From: Verrucomicrobiales bacterium
Lineage (GTDB): Bacteria; Verrucomicrobiota; Verrucomicrobiia; Verrucomicrobiales; DEV007
Direction of reading: 5' to 3'
Length of the DNA: 5,841 nucleotides
Assembly (NCBI GenBank): GCA_022424805.1
Contig: JAKMGR010000401.1
Location: 1 to 5,841 of the forward strand
The position numbers and the translations under genes were made by a program. Below, piece by piece: positions 1 to 5,785 of the stretch. The notes under the pieces are model-generated. The model saw nothing but the letters and a program-made list of their open reading frames with translations. It ran no database searches and had not been told where the DNA came from. Within the stretch, counting starts at the first letter, position 1. Every line of letters starts with the position of its first letter.

Positions 1-2
1 GA

Positions 3-140
3 CAACGGCGGCGCACCGAAATCAAAAGCCTGAAAAACAGCAGACTTTCCCTCATGCCTGAGGGTCTCGAAGCCGCGATGAGCATGCGGGATATCGCCGA
101 CTTGATTCAATTCGTTCAGAATTTCAAATGGAACGACTAG
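3..140 (+). CDS. C-terminal end of a Pirellula/Verrucomicrobium-type haem-binding (TIGR02603-like) protein, 5' partial
   Basis: An open frame runs from the left edge to a TAG at 138-140 and gives 45 residues. The peptide contains the segment IKSLKNSRLSLMPEGLE followed by MRDIADLIQFVQNF. The SLMPEGLE motif followed by a short helix of the ADL(I/L)xF type is the usual ending of PVC proteins whose C-terminal domain is TIGR02603, a putative haem-binding domain. In that family the CxxCH haem site lies upstream of this tail, so it is outside the window and cannot be verified here. Such proteins are large, exported, and often also carry a PQQ-dehydrogenase-like propeller and HEAT repeats. The gene converges on truC with a 46-bp gap. 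The family call rests only on the tail motif. Whether the missing part is a dehydrogenase, a HEAT-repeat protein or another arrangement cannot be told. Confidence 0.78.
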   Translation, partial: QRRRTEIKSLKNSRLSLMPEGLEAAMSMRDIADLIQFVQNFKWND

Positions 141-171
141 TCAGGTTGGCAACTGCAACACCGGACGGACA

Positions 172-191
172 TGTGAGGAATTCACCTCACA
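172..191. terminator. Hairpin between converging genes, possible bidirectional terminator
   Basis: TGTGAGG (172-178) and CCTCACA (185-191) form a perfect 7-bp stem around the 6-nt loop AATTCA. It lies between the 3' ends of the haem-binding protein gene (+) and truC (-), and the truC stop codon (TGA, read from 189 to 187) is inside the right arm. Neither strand has a T-run after the stem, so it is not a canonical intrinsic terminator. It could protect 3' ends or pause polymerase. The structure is directly visible and the terminator role is inferred. Confidence 0.4.
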
Positions 192-858
192 AATAGTATC
201 CAAACCGCTCCGGCAGCGGAGCCTCCACTTCGAGAAAATCATTCCCGACTGGATGTTCGAATCCGATGCAGGAGGCATGAAGGAGAAGCCGTTTACTTCC
301 TGACTGCTCACCTAGTTTATCCATCAGTTCGACCTCTCCATACAGGTAGTCACCCACAATGGGGAAACCTCCCGATGCGAGGTGACGACGAATCTGGTGG
401 TAACGTCCTGTCCGCGGCTCGGCAAGAAGGATGGTGAAAGTTCTTCCACCTTTTTCCACGAAGGACAGTCGTCTGAAATTCGTCTCCGCTTCGCGCTCCG
501 GTTCGTCTTCCGATTTCTGCAAACCCTTCTTACACGTCCATGCCTTCGGAGTTTCTCCAACGACGACCGCCGTGTATTGCTTTTCGATCCGATGGGCATC
601 AAATAGCCTTCGCAGATGGGACCCTGTCTCTTTCTCGAGCGCAAAAAGCAGTGCACCTGAAGTCGGGCGATCGAGCCGATGAAGCGTCGTGACCCGCTGA
701 CCGATCTGGTCCCGAAGCACTTTCATGGCAATCTGGTCCCGAGGCTCAGGGTCCCGACCCTGATGAACCAGCATGCCAGCCGGTTTGTTCACCACGACAA
801 GAAATTCATCCTGATACAGGATGTCCAGATTCCCAGCTGTAGGCTCAGTATTTTCCAC
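187..858 (-). CDS. truC: TruC-like tRNA pseudouridine synthase (RluA family)
   Basis: The 223-residue protein belongs to the RluA family, whose members convert specific uridines in RNA to pseudouridine. The catalytic motif is LHRLDRPTSGALL near residues 59-71, with the catalytic aspartate at D63. The N-terminal ILYQDEFLVVVNKP (13-26) and the later TGRYHQIRRHL (150-160) followed by PIVGD are family motifs. From memory, the HRLDRPTSG context, the RRHL variant and the LRDQIGQ segment before the active site match E. coli TruC, which modifies U65 of certain tRNAs, better than RluA, RluC or RluD. There is no N-terminal S4 domain, as expected for TruC. It is somewhat shorter than E. coli TruC (about 260 aa). 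The start is GTG at 858, chosen because GGAGGG lies five bases upstream. The product should be cytoplasmic. The gene follows the DUF1552 gene after 18 bp and is probably cotranscribed. The family is certain; the exact RNA target is less so. Confidence 0.8.
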   Translation of the reverse strand: MENTEPTAGNLDILYQDEFLVVVNKPAGMLVHQGRDPEPRDQIAMKVLRDQIGQRVTTLHRLDRPTSGALLFALEKETGSHLRRLFDAHRIEKQYTAVVVGETPKAWTCKKGLQKSEDEPEREAETNFRRLSFVEKGGRTFTILLAEPRTGRYHQIRRHLASGGFPIVGDYLYGEVELMDKLGEQSGSKRLLLHASCIGFEHPVGNDFLEVEAPLPERFGYYL

Positions 859-868
859 TGAGCCCTCC
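842..868 (-). promoter_or_regulatory. Ribosome-binding site of truC merged with a start-codon hairpin
   Basis: On the minus strand GGAGGG (868-863) lies five bases before the GTG start (858-856), a near-ideal Shine-Dalgarno sequence and the only strong one in the window. The last two G's of that motif begin the left arm of a perfect 8-bp inverted repeat: GGCTCAGT (864-857), loop GGAAAAT (856-850), ACTGAGCC (849-842). The start codon therefore straddles the stem-loop junction and part of the Shine-Dalgarno sequence is paired. In mRNA this could block independent initiation and tie truC translation to ribosomes finishing the DUF1552 gene just upstream. No T-run follows, so a terminator reading is unlikely. 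The repeat is certain; its regulatory role is inferred. Confidence 0.6.
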
Positions 869-876
869 GCTCTACC

Positions 877-2226
877 TTACGCAAAAACCTCGGTGAGAGG
901 CCCGTTTCCGGAATCGTATTTGGCGGCCATCTGCTGAGTCATGTTGAATCGATCGACCTCAACGCCGGATGCTCTCAGGATCGATGTGTAAAGTGCATTG
1001 ATCGGGCGCTTGCCGTCCAACTGCGTGAAGCAACCCGTCTTGAAAGCTCCGTTGCAGTTACCGAGAAGCATCACCGGCCAATTCGCACCGCTGGTGTGCT
1101 GCTTGTCGGCGTTGTTACTGGTGTAAACGATCAAGGTGTTGTCCATCATCGTACCGCTACCTTCAGGAACGCTTTCGAGTTCTTCCATCAGCTTCACGAG
1201 CATTCGGCTGTTGTACTGGCGAATCTTCACCCAGATTGGATTATCCGGTTGCTCCATGTGACCGAGGTTGTGGCCCTGTTGCTCGACACCCAGCCCTTTC
1301 CAGGCACCAAAAATTTCTCCGCGACCGGAACCGATCGTAAGCACGCTGGTTGTCCCGGACTTGAGTGCCGAAATACCCAGATCGAGAAGACGATCGTGCC
1401 AGTCCGTTTCGAACTCAGGACGGGTGTAGCCTTCGTCGACTTCGGGAGCGAATTTTTCGAGGTGATCAGAAACCTGACCGAGGCGCTCACGCAACCCGTT
1501 CATATCATTGAATCCCTGAACAAATTCATTGAAGCGCTTCTTGTCACCAGTCGGCAAACCTTCGCCTTCGGCAGCAGCCATTTGCTCAATACGATCAAAC
1601 ATGCCGGACTTCGCCTCGTGCTGGCTGCGAATTTCACCACTGGAAATTCCACCGTAGAGCATCTGGTACAGATGATTCGGATTGGAGTGCATGAAAATTG
1701 GCTTACCTGCACCCCGCGCCGACAAATTCGCGACAGTTGGTTTAGCCGTCATGTTCTCCATCGAGTCCATTCCGATACAGAGATGCGGAAGGAGAGTTTC
1801 TGGAAGCACCTTGCTCAGTTCGTAGTCGATCGTGGAAGCACTGGGAGGAACTCCGTCACTCCCGCGGTAACCGCCAAGAGCACCAAAAAAGGCACTGTGT
1901 GACGGGCTCGTGTGCATTCCGTGGAGACCATTGATAATGTGGAGCTTTTCCTTGAAAGGCTCAAGCGCTTTGATCGGCTCGGGAAGAACAGCCTTGGCGA
2001 GAGAACCGCTGTTCGTCATTCCAGCTGGAACACAGGTCCGCGGATCGAATCCCTGATTCTGCATAAAAAAGATGACCCGCTTGGGACCACCTCCTGCAAC
2101 TTTACCTGCGGCGGAGGCCGTTTTCGCAGCGGCTTTCGTTAAACCAGGAAAAGCAGCGGAACCAAAAGCAGCACTGGCCCCAATGGCGAGACGACGCAGA
2201 GCAGTTCTTCGATCGAGATTGTTCAT
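877..2226 (-). CDS. Exported DUF1552 family protein
   Basis: The protein has 449 residues from the ATG at 2226. The N-terminus [18 protein letters not shown] followed by an Ala-rich stretch to about residue 34 is a twin-arginine-type signal peptide, which is the reason for choosing this start. GTG at 2271 and ATG at 2259 are in frame but would put 11-15 extra residues before it. The mature part follows the DUF1552 pattern: [11 protein letters not shown] (49-59), [11 protein letters not shown] (95-105), [12 protein letters not shown] (131-142), [12 protein letters not shown] (182-193), then [20 protein letters not shown] (351-370) and the [15 protein letters not shown] ending. DUF1552 and DUF1501 proteins resemble the alkaline phosphatase/sulfatase fold and are abundant in Planctomycetota and Verrucomicrobiota, often beside cytochrome-type proteins. 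No reaction is established. The HxxSHH-like position reads HNLGHM (319-324), so a canonical metal or active site is doubtful. No Shine-Dalgarno sequence precedes the start; a leader hairpin does. It is probably the first gene of a unit with truC. Confidence 0.85.
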   Translation of the reverse strand: MNNLDRRTALRRLAIGASAAFGSAAFPGLTKAAAKTASAAGKVAGGGPKRVIFFMQNQGFDPRTCVPAGMTNSGSLAKAVLPEPIKALEPFKEKLHIINGLHGMHTSPSHSAFFGALGGYRGSDGVPPSASTIDYELSKVLPETLLPHLCIGMDSMENMTAKPTVANLSARGAGKPIFMHSNPNHLYQMLYGGISSGEIRSQHEAKSGMFDRIEQMAAAEGEGLPTGDKKRFNEFVQGFNDMNGLRERLGQVSDHLEKFAPEVDEGYTRPEFETDWHDRLLDLGISALKSGTTSVLTIGSGRGEIFGAWKGLGVEQQGHNLGHMEQPDNPIWVKIRQYNSRMLVKLMEELESVPEGSGTMMDNTLIVYTSNNADKQHTSGANWPVMLLGNCNGAFKTGCFTQLDGKRPINALYTSILRASGVEVDRFNMTQQMAAKYDSGNGPLTEVFA

Positions 2227-2233
2227 AGGGATA

Positions 2234-2266
2234 AAATTGCTTGGAGTGGAGACTCTCATGCAATTT
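2234..2266 (-). promoter_or_regulatory. Leader hairpin just upstream of the DUF1552 start codon
   Basis: AAATTGC (2266-2260 on the minus strand) and GCAATTT (2240-2234) form a perfect 7-bp inverted repeat. Between them GAGT (2255-2252) and ACTC (2247-2244) add a 4-bp inner stem with the tetraloop CTCC. The whole fold ends seven bases before the ATG at 2226, where a Shine-Dalgarno sequence would normally be. It could be an mRNA element controlling initiation. Alternatively the two outer arms, 26 bp centre to centre, could be DNA half-sites for a repressor. If translation began at 2271 this would be coding. The pairing is visible; its function is unknown. Confidence 0.4.
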
Positions 2267-2338
2267 AACACTATTTTCGACTCTTTTGTGACACCGCGAT
2301 TGAGCCAGAGAAAAATAGGAAAAAGCAGGATCCAACAG

Positions 2339-2381
2339 GGTTAATCGACCGCCCCAAGAGAGTCAGGTCATCGATTACACC
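2339..2381. repeat. Bulged inverted repeat around TAATCG/CGATTA
   Basis: The left arm GGT-TAATCG-ACC (2339-2350) is complementary to the right arm GGT-(CAT)-CGATTA-(C)-ACC (2366-2381). This gives 12 possible base pairs interrupted by a 3-nt and a 1-nt bulge on the right, around a 15-nt loop. It lies roughly midway between the two divergent start codons, which is where a shared regulator could bind, or it may fold in the leader of the plus-strand gene. The core six base pairs are perfect. Bulges and the chance of random pairing in 262 bp keep the confidence low. Confidence 0.3.
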
Positions 2382-2464
2382 GGGTAAGCCCACTAATTTC
2401 TCCGGTCCCGCAGTGACGGTGGAAAATGGCTCCCCTTTTGCGATTCGAGATGAGATGGTTTCCG

Positions 2465-2486
2465 CACTGCCACTATGGCACTGCCA
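2465..2486 (+). repeat. Short direct repeat and mini-hairpin at the start of the PHP-like gene
   Basis: CACTGCCA occurs at 2465-2472 and again at 2479-2486, 14 bp apart. Within it TGCCA (2468-2472) and TGGCA (2476-2480) form a 5-bp stem over the loop CTA. The second copy ends two bases before the ATG at 2489. No purine-rich ribosome-binding site is present here, so this element occupies its place. It may be chance, a tiny operator, or a leader structure. Confidence 0.25.
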
Positions 2487-2488
2487 TC

Positions 2489-4108
2489 ATGAAACGCCGC
2501 CAAGCTTTGCTTTCACTCGCCGCTGCACCTTGCCTTCCTGTCGGCGCAGAGGAAAAGTCTTCCCCCGAATACGAGAACCCTTACGAAGGCGTCGACTGGG
2601 AAACCTGGGAATGTGTGCATTCGATGTCGCATCAGCACCAGGGCACGACCATCTCATCCCTGGAGTCGTTTCGCGAAATGGGCTACGGGCATTTTGCTTT
2701 CAGCAACTACTACCCTTCGGCGCCAACGCCCCTGCTTCCCGCGTTTCGCGAAAAGAACCCCGATGTCGTCTGGGCGCCGAACGCGGAACAGCATTCCTTT
2801 CTCGACACCGGCTTGCACTTCAATTCTCTCGGCAGTCGGCTCGCGACTGGTTATGGAAAATACCTCTCGGCAGCCGAGCGCAAGACTTCCCCTATTGAGT
2901 ATCGCTTCGAGAATCTGATTCCCTTCGATGACAAACGACCTTGGGAAGGTGTCTATCGGATCGATCTAACGCTGATAGCCGCCGAGGGAAAACCGGAAGC
3001 GATACTGACGGTGCACGGAGCAACAGCCTGCAATCGCGAAGAGAATTTTGCCGACGATGGCCCGATAGAAAAACGTACCATTCCTGTCGGCAAGAAAACC
3101 TTCTACGTTCGAGCAAGTGGCGACGCAATTGACATCACATTGGGTTACAATCCCGAGGAAATTTCCATCTCGCAGCTTCGACTGATGCAGGGAACGAATC
3201 GCCCTTGGCGGGAAATGTTTCGGGCTGCTCTCGACGGAGAAGAGAGAGACGGAAAAACAGTCGGCGGACTGCTCCATCCCGACGGCGGTGGCATCACCCT
3301 GAATCATCCCACGGGAAAGCTGGAGACATACGCGGAAATGCTCGACTTCGACTCCCGCGTCCTCGGCATCGAAGTCTGGAATCAACTGACTTCCGGTTTC
3401 GGATCCGATCGCGGCTTCTACGCATCCATGAAAAACCCTCCCGGCCACTTCTACCAGCTGTGGGACCAGATTCTCGCGACCGGTCGACGGTGCTGGGGCT
3501 TTTTTGTCAAAGACCACAATACCTATGGCCGGGGGCGTAACGTTCTCCTTACGCCTCCCCTCGCAGATTTGTCGCCCGAAAAGCGCGAAGCCGCTCTTTT
3601 GCGTGCGTATCGAAACGGAGCCTTTTTCGGATCGGTTGCTTCCATCGCGACAAATGAAAGCGGAGAAACGACGGCTCCCTACGACCGCAGCAACTTTCGC
3701 TTTCGCCAAATCCGGCTGAAGCGCGATAAAAAAGGAAAAGCCATCGCAGTGGAGGCTGCCGTCGGCGAAAACAATCCTAACCGAACACCTAATGTGCAGA
3801 TTCGATTCATCACCGAAGAGGGAATTACTCATGTCGTGGATGCGGAACAGGGCGAGTGGAAACTTCCGCCCTCTTCCCCTCCCCAATTTATCCGCGTCGA
3901 AGCGTGCGCTTATCCTGACACACACAAAAACGGAAAATCGCTAAACGCGGGAACGATACGAGAACTGGCTCCCGCACAGATCGCGACACTTCACGACCGG
4001 CAAATCGAGCGCGGTCCAGGATTTTTTGGAAACTCGGCCGAACTGAGAACACCCCTTCCCATCGTCGACCAGATTTTTTCCCAGCCAATTCGCAGAATGA
4101 ATGCGTGA
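2489..4108 (+). CDS. Exported PHP-type metallophosphoesterase-like protein with an internal insertion
   Basis: The protein has 539 residues from the ATG at 2489, chosen because MKRRQALLSLAAA followed by a VGA/EE cleavage site near residue 20 is a twin-arginine-like signal peptide. An ATG at 2426, four bases after GGTGG, would add 21 residues in front of it. The mature protein looks like a PHP-fold hydrolase. It has a His-rich first strand HSMSHQH (44-50), a helix-strand unit SFREMGYGHFAFSNYYP (60-76) at the usual TDH position, and NAEQHSF (99-105) with LHFNSLG (109-115). The second half has ITLNHP (269-274), IEVWN (294-298), and RCWGFFVKDHNTYGR (334-348). The D-H of KDHN matches the last PHP metal ligands. 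The TDH acid and histidine are missing, so the site is degenerate. Residues about 131-245 look like a beta-rich domain inserted between the two halves. The C-terminal 400-500 region is another beta-rich section. Substrate is unknown. It converges with the next gene 12 bp away. Confidence 0.65.
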   Translation: MKRRQALLSLAAAPCLPVGAEEKSSPEYENPYEGVDWETWECVHSMSHQHQGTTISSLESFREMGYGHFAFSNYYPSAPTPLLPAFREKNPDVVWAPNAEQHSFLDTGLHFNSLGSRLATGYGKYLSAAERKTSPIEYRFENLIPFDDKRPWEGVYRIDLTLIAAEGKPEAILTVHGATACNREENFADDGPIEKRTIPVGKKTFYVRASGDAIDITLGYNPEEISISQLRLMQGTNRPWREMFRAALDGEERDGKTVGGLLHPDGGGITLNHPTGKLETYAEMLDFDSRVLGIEVWNQLTSGFGSDRGFYASMKNPPGHFYQLWDQILATGRRCWGFFVKDHNTYGRGRNVLLTPPLADLSPEKREAALLRAYRNGAFFGSVASIATNESGETTAPYDRSNFRFRQIRLKRDKKGKAIAVEAAVGENNPNRTPNVQIRFITEEGITHVVDAEQGEWKLPPSSPPQFIRVEACAYPDTHKNGKSLNAGTIRELAPAQIATLHDRQIERGPGFFGNSAELRTPLPIVDQIFSQPIRRMNA

Positions 4109-4137
4109 ACTGACGGCAATCTACTCCTTCAGTTTTT
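4107..4137 (+). terminator. Candidate intrinsic terminator of the PHP-like gene
   Basis: AACTGA (4108-4113) pairs with TCAGTT (4129-4134), with an extra GG/CC pair inside after one mismatch and a 9-nt loop. The right arm runs into a T-run (4133-4137). The left arm begins at the last base of the TGA stop codon. The T-run is only on the plus strand, so it suits the PHP-like gene. The element overlaps the 3' end of the converging hydrolase gene. The stem is A/T-rich and weak, so the confidence is modest. Confidence 0.3.
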
Positions 4138-5692
4138 CAATGAGGTAAGTAACAGTGCTCTCGTGCTTCGCCCCTTCGGCCCCGGGATAGTAGAGCTGAC
4201 ACTCGACTCCGTTGGCCTCGCAGTGCTCCTTGAGCTTCACACCGAAGTTCGCAGTGTGCGTCGGATCCTTCTCCTCCTTCCCCAAATTCGGAGCTTGGGA
4301 AAAAGAAAGATATACGGGCGGGTCGTCGCTGCTGACATTGGCGTATGGCGAAAATTCTTTAATCCACGGCATGATCTCGTCACGTTTGTTGTAGAATTCC
4401 TCAAAGTCGGCCAGCCCAAACGCATGCGCCCCGTAGCGACTGTTCGGAGTCCAGTCTCTCATTTGTTTGGGATCAAGCGTCGTCTGCGCCCCACTCACCG
4501 CCGCACACCAAAGGCGCGTCGATTCGCGGGAGACTGGATCTTTGCTATCTGGATCAGCGAGATCGGAATGGAAGGCGAGCCAAAGCGATGAACAGGCCCC
4601 GGCCGATCCACCGGATGCCCCGATACGTTCCTTATCGATATTCCACTCGTCGGCTTTGCTGCGGATGAGTTGCAATGCACGAGCTGCGTCATGCAATGGC
4701 CCCTTCACGGGTGGAACCACTCCATCGGCAGTTGCTTCCGGGGTAAAACGATACTCAACCGAGGCAACGGAAATCCCGGATGAAAGAAAAGTATTCAAGT
4801 TTCCACTGAGCCCGCTCAATCTCCCGCCAGCTCTCCAACCGCCGCCGTGAATAAAGAGAAGCACGGGAGTAGGCTCGGCTGATTCTGCCTGCCAGAAATG
4901 AATTCGCTGTTTGAGATGCGGCCCGTAGGGAACATCGAAGTGCGTCGGATTGGGAAGCTGTGGACGAGCCGCTAGAAAAGCTTTGCCCGCGCTCTCTCCG
5001 ATCTCCTTCACAAAGATGTTACGCCAGCGAATTTCGCCTCCGTGAGTTTGCAACATCACGGGTCCTTTTACCGGCAGAGGTTTTTTACGATCCCAATAGT
5101 TCTCCATCACGGCTCCCTCGACGACAGCCTTGTTGTTTAGCCAGACCCACGTCCTCCCACCGATCTGAATAATCCGAAACTTATTCCACTGCCCAAAAGG
5201 TCTATCGGCTCGCACGATCGGATCTCTGCCCAGTGTGTCCGGGGTATTGTTGAACAGCCCTCCCGATCCGAGATGAGGACGCCGTGTCGGTTTGTCAGGA
5301 TTAAACTCCTGATTCCAATCCCAAATCTGCACCTGCGGAGTTCCTCGGAGATAAATTCCGCTGTCAGCTCCGGCGACGGTTTTGTATTCAAGCTGCAATT
5401 CGTAGTCACCGAACTCTTCCTCTGTCGTGGCGTATGCTCCGTGACCATCGTTGACCAACTCGCCATTCTCCACTGTCCAGTGCGTAGCGAACTTCTTTTT
5501 CATCTCCGCGAGCTTCGCATCGCGCTTTTCTCCTTCGAGCTTGGCAACGGAGTGGGGATTCAACCCATACCACCCATTGAGGTCTTTCCCGTTGAAGATC
5601 GCCCGGAAATTCTGCGGTCGTTTCGGTTCGTCACCCATAGATAGAACCACGGTGAGAAGCATGGTAAAAATCAGGACAGCGTTATTCATCAT
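4121..5692 (-). CDS. Exported DUF1080 (3-keto-disaccharide hydrolase-like) and alpha/beta-hydrolase esterase fusion
   Basis: The protein has 523 residues from the ATG at 5692. A Sec signal peptide, MMNNAVLIFTMLLTVVLSMG, leads to a DUF1080 domain (about 26-232) with the hallmarks FNGKDLNGWYG, WTVENGELV, GDYELQLEYK, SGIYLRG, VQIWDW, GLFNN, WNKFRI, KGPVMLQTHGGEIRWRNIFV. This concanavalin-like domain, now called 3-keto-disaccharide hydrolase, acts on glycosides. Residues about 245-523 are an alpha/beta hydrolase of the carboxylesterase/BD-FAE type: oxyanion motif HGGGW (282-286), nucleophile elbow GGSAG with S363, probable acid D476 and base H510. Extra in-frame starts (ATG 5689, ATG 5755, TTG 5785) exist and the frame stays open to the window edge. 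The 5692/5689 pair is preferred because it begins the signal peptide. No Shine-Dalgarno sequence is visible. The product is probably periplasmic or outer-surface and likely removes acyl groups and cleaves sugar linkages of one substrate (inference). Confidence 0.85.
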   Translation of the reverse strand: MMNNAVLIFTMLLTVVLSMGDEPKRPQNFRAIFNGKDLNGWYGLNPHSVAKLEGEKRDAKLAEMKKKFATHWTVENGELVNDGHGAYATTEEEFGDYELQLEYKTVAGADSGIYLRGTPQVQIWDWNQEFNPDKPTRRPHLGSGGLFNNTPDTLGRDPIVRADRPFGQWNKFRIIQIGGRTWVWLNNKAVVEGAVMENYWDRKKPLPVKGPVMLQTHGGEIRWRNIFVKEIGESAGKAFLAARPQLPNPTHFDVPYGPHLKQRIHFWQAESAEPTPVLLFIHGGGWRAGGRLSGLSGNLNTFLSSGISVASVEYRFTPEATADGVVPPVKGPLHDAARALQLIRSKADEWNIDKERIGASGGSAGACSSLWLAFHSDLADPDSKDPVSRESTRLWCAAVSGAQTTLDPKQMRDWTPNSRYGAHAFGLADFEEFYNKRDEIMPWIKEFSPYANVSSDDPPVYLSFSQAPNLGKEEKDPTHTANFGVKLKEHCEANGVECQLYYPGAEGAKHESTVTYLIEKLKE

Positions 5693-5744
5693 GTGGGCTT
5701 TGTATCGCAGTTTCCCCAACGAGTCGATTGCACGAATCCGGTAT

Positions 5745-5785
5745 TTGATAGTCATCGCTCGTCTCGCTTCCAAATTGACCGTCAA
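5745..5785 (-). promoter_or_regulatory. Weak promoter candidate with an adjacent 11-bp palindrome, upstream of the hydrolase gene
   Basis: On the minus strand TTGGAA (5773-5768), a 17-bp spacer, and TATCAA (5750-5745) match four of six consensus bases in each sigma-70 box. Transcription would start near 5738 and leave a leader of about 46 nt before the ATG at 5692. That would exclude the TTG at 5785 and ATG at 5755 as starts. One base upstream of the -35 box lies the palindrome TTGAC-C-GTCAA (5775-5785), a possible operator. Both could be chance in this composition. Confidence 0.22.

Larger units (their letters stand above)
2227..2488. other. Divergent intergenic region between the DUF1552 and PHP-like genes
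   Basis: These 262 bp separate two divergently transcribed exported-protein genes, so promoters for both must lie here or extend into the genes. I see no convincing sigma-70 promoter on either strand. The best plus-strand match, TCGATT (2371-2376), 17 bp, then TAATTT (2394-2399), has only three of six consensus bases in each box. The best minus-strand match is TCACAA, 17 bp, then TTAAAT, and is equally weak. The stretch holds several inverted repeats, listed separately, and an ACCGG (2379-2383)/CCGGT (2402-2406) pair that would compete with one of them. No small ORF here looks like a gene. Confidence 0.6.

Noticed and set aside
382..861. Plus-strand frames opposite truC
   Set aside because: They mirror the strongly conserved truC coding sequence and show no protein-like composition.
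1096..1902. A 268-codon plus-strand open frame opposite the DUF1552 gene
   Set aside because: The translation resembles no family and has no signal or motif, while the opposite strand gives a clear DUF1552 protein. Long antisense frames are expected from this codon usage.
2227..2271. Longer DUF1552 start at GTG 2271 or ATG 2259
   Set aside because: It would put extra residues before the twin-arginine signal and has no ribosome-binding site. The ATG at 2226 gives a typical signal peptide.
2531..2536. Cysteine in the PHP-like signal peptide as a lipobox
   Set aside because: The residues before the cysteine are A-A-P, and proline at -1 does not fit lipoprotein processing. A later VGA/EE site fits ordinary cleavage better.
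2413..2918. Plus-strand frames overlapping the start of the PHP-like gene (2413-2898 and 2613-2918)
   Set aside because: They are Arg/Pro/Cys-rich shadow translations of the same DNA in other frames.
2966..3925. A 319-codon minus-strand open frame opposite the PHP-like gene
   Set aside because: Its translation is rich in Arg, Ser and Cys without recognisable domains, and the plus-strand frame has a signal peptide and PHP-like motifs.
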